A DNA stretch of 64,000 nt from positions 10,854,545 through 10,918,544 of the forward strand of contig NC_088790.1 of NCBI RefSeq assembly GCF_949628265.1. Direction: 5' to 3'. This stretch comes from Cloeon dipterum. Lineage: Eukaryota > Arthropoda > Insecta > Ephemeroptera > Baetidae. The translations under genes and the position numbers were made by a program. Positions 1-13,800 of the stretch are shown here, in pieces. The notes under the pieces are model-generated. The model made no database searches, was not told the DNA's origin, and saw only the letters and a list, made by a program, of their open reading frames with translations. Position 1 is the stretch's first letter. Each line of letters begins with the position of its first letter.

Positions 1-3000
1 CTCGGTAACAGCAACAACTACTCTAATATACTTTGTATAAAATTATACACACATTCGCAACTTGCTTAGTTGATCACACATACACAAACACTCACTCTGA
101 GGACGAGCAGTCAGTAGTTCAAATACACACTCACACTTTTCAGAGAGAAACGGAGCGCTGAGAGATGTTTGTAGTACACACACACACACACTTACACTCT
201 GAGGATGAATAATAACAATCAAATTAACATTCACTGCCGTTTATCTCCTAAGTATAATTTTAATTATGAATGATACGTGACAAATTATCGAGTGCACCGC
301 CGCGGGTGCACCTTCAGATGGACACTGATTTACAACACACACAAGCGATATATATTTCCCGAGATAAGTCCCAAGCGAGTATAGAGAAACACACATACAC
401 ACACACACACAAACAATAACAAACTGCTGAAGATGAATAATTAATTACATAAATAGGTGCTGTGAGAAGTGAAGACGAGAGAAAACAAGTAGTGATTCTG
501 ATTTACTTAAATGAATTAAATGCTGCTTTTTGCTTTGCACCCGCAATTGGATAATCAACTCACGACGAAAATTAGCGAGCGCCACGTGTTGGGCGGGAAA
601 TCGCTCGGGAATTCGCCGTTCTTTTTTCTATACACAGAAGAACTTTACAAATAAATGCATAATAATACGCCTGCTTTTGCAATCTCATCATCTATATGAT
701 AACAGTAAAATAAGACCACCTCTTGCAATTGGAATTCTCATGATTTTTGAAAAATGGAAAAAATGGTTACAAATCTAAGAAGACTGTATTTTAAAATTTT
801 TAAATAATCTATATTGATTAGATGCTATTCGCGATGAATTACTCTAGCTGAATTGAACAAACACGTGTATTTTTGATAAATTTTTCCATTCGTCGGCGAG
901 TGGAGCGACATTTCCCGCCTTGGACGCGGCGCCTGGAGTAAAAAATAAACAAAATCATGCGGCGCTGTGCCTTGAGAAATTTATTCATTTTAGTGCCAAT
1001 GGGAACAAAAATACAAGCAAATTTTGTACGCAAATTGAGAAATCATTCCATGCTTGCATTTAATTTCGACGAGGAGCGAGATGCTGTGAACAAAATAACA
1101 AATTAAATTAAATCGGGCGAAAACACTTGACTTTTGATTTGTACAGGACCGGTCTGCGCCGTTTTTAGCACACACCCGTACACAACACACCACAAGAATT
1201 ATTTCAGTCGGGGCGAGTTGTGACGAAAAAGCGATTTCGAGGAGAACATATCAAAACACGGGGATTCTTGCATGCGGAAATAATAAAAACTCACATTCGA
1301 TCTTGAACTGCTATTTTTTGTAACTCTCTAGTCTAAAGAAACACTTTCGCGCGCGCACTCGGATTCGACCTTCCACACTTAAAAAAATAAATAACTATTT
1401 TAAAAAGATAGAAAAAAGCGGAGAGGCGCCGAGCGAGAATCAAAAAGAGCGTTCCAATTTTTTCCCTCCGCCGCGAGCAAGTCTGAAGAAAATCGAGTCC
1501 GAGTCGGCTGACTTTTTGTTGCGTTTCCGACTTTGTTCATTTCCAATGATCTTCTTGATTGTTTTGCCAAATTTGTTGTTTTTGCGACTGATGATAATTT
1601 AAGATCGTGAGTGGCTGGCTTGGGCGGGGCTATGCAAATTTAAAACTGAAATCGAGCAAGACTGACTGAAAAAACAAGCATACAAACATAATACTGTGTA
1701 GAATTTTGCACGGCCAGCTGGCGAACTACATACTTTTCTGTTGTTTTGTATAAATAAACTCAAGCGAAGATCATTCCTTGCTTTTTCGGCCATCGGTGTT
1801 GACGAAAAAATATCAACTAACACGTGTTATGCATAAATACATATTTGGAGAACTATTGAAAAAATAAAAATGAATCAACTTGTTCATGCGAGAGCAAGTC
1901 TTTTTAAAGTATGCGACACGATGAATATTCAGCGAATGAATGAGCGCGAATGAAAATTTTCAGAACGTGTTTTTCCATCAAAGGTGATTTTGGTGTTTTT
2001 CGGAGTAATTACAAGAAGAAAGTGTCTTTGTTTAGGGAAATTACAATTTATTCAATATAATCAATGTTCATGTGAATTATATACATTATTATTACTGTGA
2101 CTGATCATTTTAAATTTGTAGAATGCATTCATGATTAAAACATATAACAAAAAAATTAATAAAGTGAACTCTGTTGTCTCATTCCGTGTTAACCCACTTT
2201 CTTTCATTCGACAAGCCAATCAATATCAACGAGCAACAATAAGAAAATCACGAGAAACCTTATCAACTCCGCGTAAGTGGAGTTTATGCAACCAATGCGT
2301 TGCAGAAGACGTGCGAGTTGCATAAGTCGTTCGGAATGGAGATGGACTCTGAAATAGGGGCAATTCTACTTGTTTCGTTGTGCTGCATCCCTGCAACGCA
2401 TTGTGCAACTGCTTATTTCCAAAGTCGTACATTCTTGCTTATTCAATCAGAATCTTTTGTATAATGACTTCTTATTTTCTTGCTCTGCGGATTGAGTTCA
2501 CATCATACCTTAAGCTCGTTAACAGTATAAGTGCAGCTTTTCTGACGAGTGTTGTCAAATATGTGGCACTTTTTTAAGGGAGGTGCAGAGAAATCATTCG
2601 CTGTGATTTTAATACGAGACTCTATAGCTCAGCTAGGAAGACAATTAAATAACAAAATAATAAATATCTTATGAAGTGCCTCTTATTAAAAAAAATTGCA
2701 AAATGCCGATAATCATTACATTTCACTCGAATTTAAAGCGGTGATTTTTGTTCGCTGACACTACTGGACGTGATGAAAGGTTGAAAACTGAAACCAGCCG
2801 ACGTAATAGGAAGAACGAATGAAGCTCTAATGATTTATAAAAAAATTCCCTATTCAAGATAGAATTTTATTTATAAAACATCAATTGAAAATATGTCAAA
2901 GCAAGAACGATCAAATTAGAGAAGGAAAATGAATGGAGACTTTGGCTCTTTGTTGTCCGACAGCCCTGTGATTTAACTTTCTCTCGCAAAATTTCACAGG

Positions 3001-3500
3001 CTCACAATACCATTCTTTGTAATTATGATACCTACATTTTATTCAAATGATGCCAATGATCGTGTTTTGGGAAAATTCTCAGAGTTGCAGAAAAACACGC
3101 AAAACTGTTTTGCCGTTGCACTGGGTTTTAGCAAAGCCTGATTTTACGTATAATTTCGTTAAACAAAAACAATCGTTCTCTGTCCAACAGCTATTTTCAT
3201 TTTTCTCTTTCATCTTCTGCTATCTTTATTTCAAAGGGCTGATTTTGAGTCACTTAATTAAATTCATTACGCTGTGTCACGTCTCCCAGGCTCAGAAATA
3301 TGCCGATTCGCTGAATTTCCCAAGTGCACGCGTAACGTCTTGTGTTGTGTGTCCTTACACGTGTTAAAATCCCTTCGCACCCCGCTCCCTCTGCTGCTAG
3401 AAGCCGTGCAAGCGGGTGCAGAGGCGACGGCGGTGGTGGAAAAGCGGCTCAGCTCACATCATTCAACCCATCGTCAGTGAGCAAACCTGGTCAGGCAAGA
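1..3500. other. Left flank without a supported gene
   Basis: I see no open frame here with splice signals or recognisable protein content. The first 420 bases carry several short CA-rich tracts and an imperfectly repeated ctctgaggatgaataa-like motif. Two E2F-like sites (592-600 and 911-919) and a CACGTG E-box (583-588) suggest a possible promoter region. An inverted pair of 12-base arms lies near 2290 and 2391. The right end presumably contains the 5' untranslated region of the receptor-like gene. Confidence 0.5.
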
Positions 3501-6500
3501 ATGGCGGTGCGAGTCGTGATGCTGCTGCTGGCGGCGGCCCTCGGAGGCCTAACCTCCGCCTCCGTCTGCCCCATCGAGGAGGACGTGGGCAGCGTCGAGG
3601 CCGTCGTCGTGGCCCTCGTCGACCTGCACACGGGCCGCGACTGCGACAGACTGAGCCTCCCGGCGCTGCAGAAGATCGCCGCCGCAAAGCAGTCGGCTCT
3701 CAGGCACTCGCAAGACGTGCCCATCTCCTTAGGTATACCTTCAGAGAAGCCTGCGCTTTTATTAAAATTTATTTTAGAATTCGATTCGTTCAAGTTTTTT
3801 TTTATTAAATATTGAACATTTTATTCGACATTCCTGCGTATTATTTATAAATTTAAATATTTTGTATTAATTTTTATTTATTTACAAACACTATTTCAAT
3901 ATGTAGTCGAGCTTTTTTGTATCATGCAATTATGCAGATATATAGTCTTAGTTGAGTAAAGTAAATTGTCGTAAAACAACTGAAGATCCATATAGTCATC
4001 ATGGTATGAATTAGTTAAGAAATACACTTGAGGTATGTAGTGAATTGTTATCCGTCTCGCTGGGCTCTGTCAGTTTAGATAAATTATCTGCACGTCTTTA
4101 TTAGGTTTATGGTTTTGATCGTTACGCCATTTTTGTGTTTTTGTGGACAGGCGTCCATGTGATGGACACGTGCGGTGACAAGAAGAAGGCGGTGAAACTG
4201 GCATTCAAGTCCATGGTCTACTCTGACAAATCAATTTGCAAGAACCCGCCAATGCTGCTCGGTAAATACAATTGAACGCTGTTTTTTTTTCATGTGCTCA
4301 TTCTGGGCTTTTCTTTACATTCGTTAAAAGGAAACGAAATTTCCCTCATTAATGCAACAATCAATTGGCTCTGGCGAGTCTCCTCTTTAAAATGCGATTA
4401 GGGCTTCGCAGAGGCGGCCACATCAAAAAACATTATCAGACTAACGGGGGTGAGAATGAGAAACCTTACCGAAAAATGAGTTTGGTGGTAAATTAGCTTA
4501 AAAGCTCGCAGCTCCCTTCACACTAGAAAATCTCATCCCTTTAAGCATGACGCCTTTCGTGATTTTTTAAATCTGGTTTTATGGTTACTTTTGAATTGTA
4601 AGTGGCACAGTGCGATAAAATTCAATGACATTTTTTTATTTGTGAAAAATCACAGACATCTCTGAAGGGCACAACCATCATTTCATCTGGAATACTAGCA
4701 AAAATTAAACTTCAAACAATTTCTAAATAAAATTGATTTTAAATATTTCAAAACATTACATCCAGACCATGTTTTGTATTTCCACTGTTTCGTTTAAAAA
4801 ATCAGCTTGAAACAAGCTAAACATTTTCAAGGATATCTGGGTCCAGACGAGGTGGAAATCTTCGATGCAGTGAACTCGGTGACTGGCGTCTACAAGTACA
4901 TCCACGTCAATCCAGTAGCCATGCTGGATATCAACAACCCTTACTTCGTGTCCAGGTTGGAGCAGCCACAGATTGTAAAGGTCAGCAAAATATTTGTAGC
5001 TTCAAATAATACAAGAAACCCGCTAAGAGTCTGCGAGAAGCGGGTTCAACGCTTCGTTTGCACCGATTAATTTTTTTGTCCGCGAAAGAATTTGTAAAAA
5101 GCCGCAGCTGGTGCTGTTTTGAAACTTGCGGGGCTTCCAAACCGAAAGCGAAGCTTAACAGACTTTAAAGAGTGAGAGAGAAAACGGAGAATCTTCCCCG
5201 GTATTCTTCACGCTTGGAAAGCAAAAGTCTTTTTGTTCTTGTTCATGTTGCTGCGCACGGTTGCGTGTCAATTATGACATTATGACTTTCCAATCCGATT
5301 GCGGAGATTACATATGCATGCCTCTCTTATGAAACTGCAAAGCAATTTAGCAGCGGAACACATAATGTTCAACGAATAAGCTGTTTCAAAAAGGGTTTCC
5401 GTCCTGTGGATTGTCCGCTAGAGTTGTGACCTCAAAATAAACTTTAAATCTGGAAAAGTCAGGGCATATGGTCAAATTTTAAAGATAAAAGTAAATTATT
5501 TGGAATTTCTCGCACTTTCTTGGGAAGGCATTCACATGCAACACAAACCTATAGTTGTTGTTGTAAAATTTAGAAACAAACTATTATGCACTTTTTGAAC
5601 ATACATTCCATAATCACTGGAAGGAATGGTAAGAAAATCAAATATGATTCTTTGCATGTGAGTGCCTCAGCTTTACCTTGTAAGTGCAAGTAAATTTAAA
5701 TCTATTATTCATCTTAAAAATTTGGCAAGGATGACTGGGAAAGTGAAAATTTTCATAGCTATTGGTCATATTTATTTAAGAAAAATTATGGTAAATTCTA
5801 GGTTAAAAATTCTTTTCAACCTTTGGATGCAAAGGATTTTTATTTACATTTTTATCTCGCGTTATTTCAAAGAAACTAAATTTGTTGAAATAATTTTAGA
5901 AATTTACCCCTGTACGAATAAATCGGTATAATTTTATGGAATATTTTTAAAGGGCATGTTTTAGAGAACTCAAAATCTCGTTTCAAAATAAAATGATGGT
6001 TTCAAATTCCTCACACCATGACCGTTTAAATTAACATACAATTTAGGGTTAATGTACGGAAATTTTCTGACAAATTTTAGCTTTTTTCCCCTATTGATAC
6101 GGAACAATTTTTATAAATCTGAATACATTCACAAAGGAAGTCCCAAAGCGCGTTCGAACTTTTAATTAAATTTTAAAGCGATATATTCACTTTTGACAAA
6201 ATTGTCGTTTTAATTTATCAACGGAGATGAAGCCTGGTTTAATTTATTTCCAATATGAACACAACCTCGAGTGGTCACCTATTTAAAAAATAAACGTAAT
6301 AATTTAGTTTTTTCGCGATATAATCAAATTCGTATTTTTTAATCAACCCCGTTATTAAACCACTGCTCAGCACATGGCGTGGGCTATGAGCTCACTGGGT
6401 TCCAGGTCCCAATAACACCACCGAGCGAATAACATGGGCCGTAGAGGAGCCCAATCGTGGCCATCTTTTTTCCTCCACGCACCGAACTTCACCGAAACTT

Positions 6501-9500
6501 CATACTTATGTCCCTAAATCGACTGGAAAGGTGTGAAAACCAGCGAGTGGCTGCGGTGGGCCTGCCAGCCAATTTCATAAATATTCTATTTTTAAGATTG
6601 GAAAAATACAGAATAACTCCTGGCTAAAAAACACTCATTTTCCGCAGGCGCTGACATCAAGCCTGCGTCACCTGCATTGGTCACACTTCACGCTGCTGCA
6701 CTCGGACGACGTCGAGTCGAGCCTGCTGGCGTCTTCGCTGAGCTCGACGCCGGGCCTTTGCGTGCCGAGCGTGCGCCTGCTGCAAACGCCGCTGACGGCG
6801 TCGCTGTCGACGGCGCTGGATCGAGTGCCGACCCGCGGCGTGCTGGTGGTCGGCACGCCGGACCACTTGCTCCAGGTGCTGCAGGCGAACGCGCGTCTCG
6901 ACGTGCCGCACGTGCTGCTGCTGGTGACGCTCGACGCCGGTCTGCTGCCGCCACTTGCCCTCATGGACAGCCTGCCGGACACGGCCGCCGTGCTCCAGCT
7001 CGCGCCTGACCGACCCATCGACAAGCTGCAGTACCACCTTGAGAAGTACGTTTAAACACTCTTGCCAGTAATCAACATTACTCAATACACGCACTGCTTG
7101 AGCATAAAAAATGGTAATTCGAAGAAATAGAAGAAATAAATAATGTTGATTAAAATTAGTCTGCACGTGATTTACCCTGGGAAAAAAATTATACGTTTAC
7201 CATTGAATTATTCGTATTTTTCGAAAATCTGGTGCAATGTTGTTTAAAAGCTAGACTTATTGTATTTGTATGTGGATTTTTTTGTTACATTTTAAATTCC
7301 ACATTATCAATCAGAGAAATGCTTTACAGGGATGTAAAGAATTTCATTAATACCTAAAAAGAGGGAACATTAGTAAAAGCAAAATTTTAAATCTGACAGT
7401 CTAAACGTAAAAATGACGATTTTTCATAGCTACAATTGATTGCATTTGATTTGCATCAAAAGAATCTCACTGGGCTAAAATACCTTTCCGTTTTACGAAA
7501 CGACTTTTTTAGCCCAAATATAATTATTATGACCGACCTGTGTGGCGAGGGTAGCGACTAATCAAGAGCCAAGGTTTCCCAATTGATAAGGAATTACGGG
7601 AAGTCTGTAATTACTTAGTTATAAATTTCTCCATCAGCGCAGTCACGCAAAACTGACACAGTTTTGTTTTAACGACACCACCTGTCGTCTTATCTTTCAT
7701 TGTGGTCATTGCTTTGATGGAAATATGAACAGCGATTTGATTATGTGTGTTTTGATAGCAGAAGTGCCAACAAAATAATTTATTAATCTGGAAACTAAAA
7801 ATATATATAATATATAATATATATATTACGGTAATTCTATTTGGCATTTTTTGGTTTTGTTTGAATGATTTTTCGCACTTAATCTCTGTTGGTATTTGTT
7901 CGGTCTTTGGTAATCCCAAAAATAGTGTTCCTGATTGATTTCCCCCAATTTTTTTCGCAAATTTAGAATGTCTAAAATAAATTTGATTTAGAGTACCTCT
8001 GATATATTTAGTTGTGTGCTTTATATAGCTCTATACTAATCGGATCGAATTTCCTTTACAGATCCGATTTGTGGGACGAATACCTGCACCAACAGCGCTG
8101 CAACTTCTCCCTGTGCTCGAACACAGCGCCGGAGGTGCCCGAGCTGGCCGCCACCGTGCAGGACGTGGCCGCTGTGGCCACCGCGGATGCGGTGGCCAGC
8201 TTCGCGCGGGCGCTGCGCGTCGCCCACCGAGTCAAGTGCCTGGGCGCGCACGGCACCTGCGCCGAGCTGGAGGCCACCCTGCCGGACGAGTGGCGCAGCA
8301 GGGTCGGCGCCCAGCTTGGAGCCCAGACGCAGATGCTCGCCCACTTCGAAGTCTTCCTCAAGAACTCGTTCTCCAGCGGATTGCACCGCGTGACCAACTT
8401 CTCTAGCCTCAACTTCCCTGATTCCAGGTTCAGATATTATTCATTTCAAATTACGGCTTAGGATTTTTCCTAAACGTTCCCATAGCTCAAAAATTATTAT
8501 TTTATAAATAAACCTTTGACTTTTTTGTCTTAAATCTATAGATGACATTTTTTTAAATGAACGACCGGAGTATTTATAACTAATGAAACTATTTAAGTTG
8601 TGCTAATTAATATTCCAATTGCCCCCATTCGCGTGACAACTAATTGTTGACCTGTAAAGCTTTGAATTTGTTACTTAATCCATCTAATGCTATTTTTGAA
8701 CTCTGAACTCTCTGCGAATTTTTGCATTTGCGTAAAGTTATAATTTAAGAACCGATATTTTTCATGTCAATGTGAACGGATTCTGTTGTTAAAAATAGCT
8801 GAGATTATCAACTGTTAAAATTATGACGCAGTTTATTAAATTAATTCAACAAAATAATCATCGCAGTCGACATTTTTCAGTGGTGATCGCGCAAGACACA
8901 TTTTTATCACGGAATTAAATAAAACTTGACTTGAATTTTTATTCCAGCTTCTCTGCAGCAAATTAAAATTGGGAAGCATGGTAAAAATTTTCGGTTTTTT
9001 TTCTAATTAGAAAAATGCGTTGATAAAGCAGCATGGCTCATTTTTTAACTCATATAACGCTGTTTTGGCATTCAGCGTCACTTATTTAGTCGATGGTTTA
9101 ACGGAAATTTTCCAATCCCTTATACGCAGATAGAAAAAATGCTACATACATGATTATATATTTTTTACATACACCTCATCAAAGGTTTCTTTGTAAAAAC
9201 AAACTTTTTCATGAATGTCTGTCACCCCACTCATATACTTCCCTTTGTAATTATTACCGTTATGTTGAGGCACGTTTTGTGTGTATGGCTAATTTATTTT
9301 CTTTTTATCAATTGTGTATGTCTTGCTTTAGAAAAAAAACCAGAAAAATAATCAGTAGGACAGTTACGAACACCCCATATCGATTACCAATGAAAATAAT
9401 CACTTTTTATTTGGATGTGATTCTGTCAGGGGTGATGAGTGTCACCATGAGGCAGGGGTGATTGACGTACCAAAAAAGGTCACGAGGAGAGTCACCGCCA

Positions 9501-10059
9501 CCACAACACCAGTACCTCACATTCTCATCGAAGACATGGACTACCATTCGCCAGAACAGGAGGGAACCCACAACACTAACAACATTAATGAGGAGCGGCC
9601 GAAAAAAGTTCTTGTGAGAGCAAAATCTCGATTTAAGCTTCGTTTTAAATCAATAACTTTTAGATCTCTCCCGAGGAGGATGATAGTTACGATTATGTTG
9701 AACAATACGAGGTACTTTTTGTGTTTTGAATTTTTGATGCATAAAAGATCAGTTTTCCATTTTTGCATCATCACATTTAATTTGAATTGCAGATCAAGCA
9801 TCCCAGCAGAGGCAAGGGCTGGACCTTCCTCACTATGCACGAGCTGAGCAACACCGAGTTCTACACCATCATGGCCGGATTCGCGTGCATCGTCGGCATC
9901 ATCCTGTGTTCGCTCATCTACTGCGTCGCCTCAATTTTCAGAGTTAAGGATGGCAACAACGAGAACCGCAGGAACAACCGTCGGAACAACAACAACCGCG
10001 ACCGCGGCAATAGGAACCAACGTTCCGGCTCCATCCAGTCTGGACAGTCCAGTGTGTGA
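3501..10059 (+). CDS. mGluR-type ligand-binding-domain protein with a single transmembrane helix (no 7TM)
   Basis: Exons: 3501-3732, 4151-4261, 4832-4980, 6648-7045, 8062-8427, 9430-9613, 9664-9711 and 9793-10059. The spliced frame is 1755 nt and encodes 584 residues. The start ATG is followed by a signal peptide (residues 1 to about 20). Residues 78-365 resemble the Venus-flytrap domain of metabotropic glutamate receptors. Visible landmarks are GVHVMDTC near the start, LRHLHWSHFTLLHSDD, the LWDEYLHQQRC block (300-310), and the FARALRVAH helix followed by paired cysteines C356 and C363, as in the mGluR 'A..LH.L..C...G.C' region. An acidic, Tyr-containing stalk follows. One hydrophobic helix spans about residues 522-545 and a 39-residue Asn/Arg-rich tail ends the protein. 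The cysteine-rich and seven-helix domains of class C GPCRs are absent, and the next gene is convergent, so they do not lie downstream. It may be a decoy or co-receptor (inference). The family call rests on pattern similarity only. Confidence 0.75.
6226..6278 (+). repeat. Diverged relative of the 30283-30461 repeat
   Basis: This stretch, in the third intron of the receptor-like gene, matches 30410-30461 with small gaps (gatgaagcctggttt, then acaacctcgagtggtc). Only one arm is present, so it looks like a truncated or solo copy. Confidence 0.7.
6366..6560 (+). repeat. Dispersed repeat, copy A
   Basis: About 195 bases are shared with the interrupted copy at 49941-50740. Shared segments include ggtcccaataacacc, gaataacatggg, gaggagc, gtggccatc, ctggaaaggtg and gaaaaccagc. 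It lies in an intron of the receptor-like gene, has no ORF and is of unknown class (SINE- or MITE-like). Confidence 0.75.
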
Positions 10060-10101
10060 CAGACATAATTAATGACTTATACACTACATATATATTTATT
10101 T

Positions 10102-10107
10102 AATAAA
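10102..10107 (+). terminator. Poly(A) signal of the receptor-like gene
   Basis: Canonical AATAAA 43 bases after the stop codon, at the expected distance for a short 3' UTR. Confidence 0.6.
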
Positions 10108-10363
10108 TTAACTCATCAATGTTAAAATTAGCAAATTCATTTGGGCAGAGAGGTGACCGATCAAATCGATATTTCAAACGTTTTAAAGACTCATTTAGAA
10201 TTTTGCCAATGAAACCACGTGAAATTACGATAATAATAATTGATGATTAGCAACGTCAATAAAAGGCCACGAGCCTTGTTGAAGAGATCACATGATTATT
10301 GAAGTAGGTCAAGAGGTGATTGAGAGACAATTTTTGTTTTTGTCCTATCAGTTAGTTGCTCTT

Positions 10364-10369
10364 TTTATT
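10364..10369 (-). terminator. Candidate poly(A) signal of the CoA-transferase gene
   Basis: AATAAA on the minus strand, about 525 bases past the stop. It lies in the 0.8-kb convergent intergenic space, which otherwise holds nothing I recognise. Confidence 0.35.
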
Positions 10370-10892
10370 GGCGTTAAAATATGACAGTAGAGGCAGCCGA
10401 TTAAACTCACTTTTAATTTGTACCTAAATTTGCCCCCTACTAAAATGGATAACATTTCACGCTGAAGCATAAATTTGTCAGTTTTTTGGAACAATAATTG
10501 CATATTAATTTAAAAGAAAACTGACGGAGATACAGAGAGAGAGGAGCCTTTTCATAGGAAAGGTCAAAAGTAGTATTTTTGAGCCAGTGGCGCGTGGATT
10601 CTACTTTTGATATCTCTGGCTGGAGTCAAACAGGCTCGATTCGGAAAACAGGATCGTTATTGCTGCGTGGCGAGTGGAAAGTAAGACAAGACGGACTTGA
10701 ATGTTCCTCAGACTTTTTCTGACCGACTAGGCTCTAGCGATAAAAACGAACAACAAGTTTGGAAAAACACAACGAGTTAAAATTCCCCAAATGCACCGAC
10801 TGAATAGTGTGTGATTGATCGAGTTTGTAGAATTTGCGAAACTGGAATTGCGAAGAAAGGCAAGAGCTAGTGGTGCAGGTCGTTGGTGACGC

Positions 10893-13800
10893 TTATGCCG
10901 AGGGCATAACCTTCAGCCTCTCAAAGGCCGACCTCTCGAGGCCCTCGCGGTGGTCAGGATGCGCCACGTTGATCAGGGCGTGCGCTCGCTGACGCAGGTT
11001 GCGTCCGAACAGCTCGGCGATGCCGTGCTCAGTCACGACGTAGTGCACATGCGCGCGGGAGGTCACAACTCCAGCACCTGAAACAAGGAGTGTCCATGAC
11101 AAATGAGTTCCTGGTTCAAATATTTTATCAAGGAATCTGTTACATTTAGTTACAGCTAATTTTTAGCCATTTATATGCATTTAAAAATAAAATTAAACAA
11201 TTTTCTTCGTTAGAGGCTGAATAAAATTACAAAAATATTGTATTTTTATAGGATTATTAACTTCAGTACTTAAGCAGGAGCTTGCAATTTAAACAAAAGG
11301 CAAGATCACGAAAACTGCTGACAAAGAGGTGTGGATGACGCACAAGAAATACGCAGAGATGAAGGTTATGTAAAGAAACAGTATTGTGTTACTAGGTTAA
11401 ATAGATCAAGAGTTGATTGAGCTAGATATGTGAGATAAAATTGAAACATGTTAGCTCACCTTGTTTGATGTAGGGGCTGATTTTGCTTTCCCCTCGCACG
11501 GTGACTGACGGCAGGGCAATAATGGGCTTGCCTCGTCCGTCAAGGCCTTCAGCGGCGCCTCGGATGAAGTCAACCTGGCCACCAAATCCTGAATTCAAAG
11601 GAAATCAGACATCAAAGAAGAAAAAAATCTTGAGTGACCAACCTGAATACATTCTGGTGCCAATTGAGTCAGACACAACCTGTCCTGTGAGGTCAACTTC
11701 AATGCACGAGTTGATGGCGGTCATGATTGGGTTTTGCGCAATAACACCTGTGCTGTTCACGTAGTCAACGTTCATCATGACTAAAAATGAAGGCAAAGAG
11801 ACATCAGTATGATGGTTTAGTCTGTGTGCATAATTTTTGATCATCATACTTCTAGGATATATTATAAATTTCAAATACTCAATTGAATATAATTTGGGGC
11901 GGCCAGATATATTTTTAAATAAAAATTAGTCTTTCCTGGCGCATCAAAAAAAAAAAAAAAATATTAAAATTAATTAGTCAGGATGGATAGTTTTCCTCTC
12001 AATATTGCATTAGTAGCTATCCCTTGAGAGTTAATTTAAATTTCATCAAATTACCTAAATGTGTATTTCTTTCATTATCTGTTTTAAAAATAAGAAACTT
12101 CAACTTACTGATGAAAGGATTGTTGTCGACAAATTCATAGAGCTTCTGTCCACCAATGAGGAAGCTGCCAACAATCTTGCCCTTGTTGATTGTCTTCTTG
12201 TTGTTGGTGATGCAGCCCTTGGCGACAAGTTCGACGACGCCATCAGCAAACATCTCAGAGTGGATGCCGAGGTCCTTGTGGTTGTGCAGCTGCGACAGCA
12301 CAGCGTCGGGGATGCTGCCGATGCCCATCTGCAGGGTAGCGCCGTCCTCCACCAGGTTCTCGGCGATCAGCTTGCCGATCATGGCCTCGACGGCGGTGGG
12401 TGGCTTGCTTGCGTGGTCTGGCAGAGGCGTGTCAACCTTCACGGCGGCGTCAAAGTGCGACGAGTGGATCGTGGCGTCACCAAAGGTGCGTGGCATCTTG
12501 GGGTTCACCTGAGCTGCAAAATCGGAAATTTGATTAGGATTTTTATTTTATTAAATGAGACGAAAGTAGCTTAAATTTTTGTGGCAAGAATAAATTATTT
12601 TAGTGCATGATTAATGGACTTTTGTATTTTTAGAGCTGATTTTATTTGGTTTTAGAGTAAACCGCCAGGAGATTCAAGTCAGAAAGGAAGGTATACAGGC
12701 AATTGGCATTTTATGGTGCTGTGATTTACGGTTCAATTATTGACTGAAAGAGCTTTTAAAAACATATATTATCCTCTCTTATTTCTTGCTCTTTATTTAC
12801 CACGAGGTTTTATATTACTTACTTGTAATTTTCTTATTAAATTTAAGCAACATTAAGGTTTTCTTGTGTGAAGCTAAGATCTTATGGAAGTAGAGAATGT
12901 ATGAAAATTTTTAGGATTTTTTGCGGAAAATTAAGATTTATTTCAACATGCTGGAGTTCGCGAAAATCCGGCGTTTTTTAGGGATAACTCCTGACAGTGG
13001 TTTAAATCTGTTTTTACTGGACATTTTCTTGCAAGCCAGAAAACGATCAAATTTTTGTTACATTATACAAGAATTAAAACTAATCTTAAAATCTTTAAAC
13101 GTTTTTCTACGCTTTGAAATACTTTTTGTAAAAAAATCTGGGTATTTAAATATTCAATTTTAGAACCTTTGACATTTTGGAATTATTTTTTTATTTTATT
13201 TTCAATCAAAATCAATTTTAGACTGCTTGCCGAGAACACCGGGTTCCCTCAAGTTGTGGAAAAAAATGCTCAGATTTTTGGACATTTGTAGATTAAATTA
13301 TAAATTCATGCAAAAAGGGAAATAAATACAATTTCGGAAAGAGGCAAAAACAACGACAAAAACATGTGGAAAAATCAGGTTTCAATCACAGCCAGCTTAA
13401 ACTGGCAGGCTGAATTGCGGAAAAGAACTAGAACTTGAAATTCGTGCATTTTTTGCGATTTTTTTCCATAGAGTCGCAAGAGACTAAAATTGAATTTATT
13501 TAATTCCGTTTCAGTGGTATAATTATTCCACATGACGGTGGAGTGAAAAAACTCAAGGCAGGCCCACCAATAAACGCAAACAATCACGACCGCTATAAAA
13601 ATCTGAAACAACAAATTCCAGGGGCACACTCAAAGAAAGTGTTGATAAGATAAAAAGACGAAGCGCATATGTTTATCTCCCGCTCAATCTGAGTCTAATA
13701 GAAGAAAATGGCTTGTGCCTACTGCCTAGCCGTCTGATTTTTCCCCTTGGCTTGATTCGCGGTTCACGTTGGCATTGCTATTTACTTTATTATGCAAATA

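Noticed and set aside
9150-9461. 103-residue plus-strand frame before exon 6 of the receptor-like gene
   Set aside because: It is intronic. Frame continuity from exon 5 requires the acceptor at 9428-9429 and a different reading frame.
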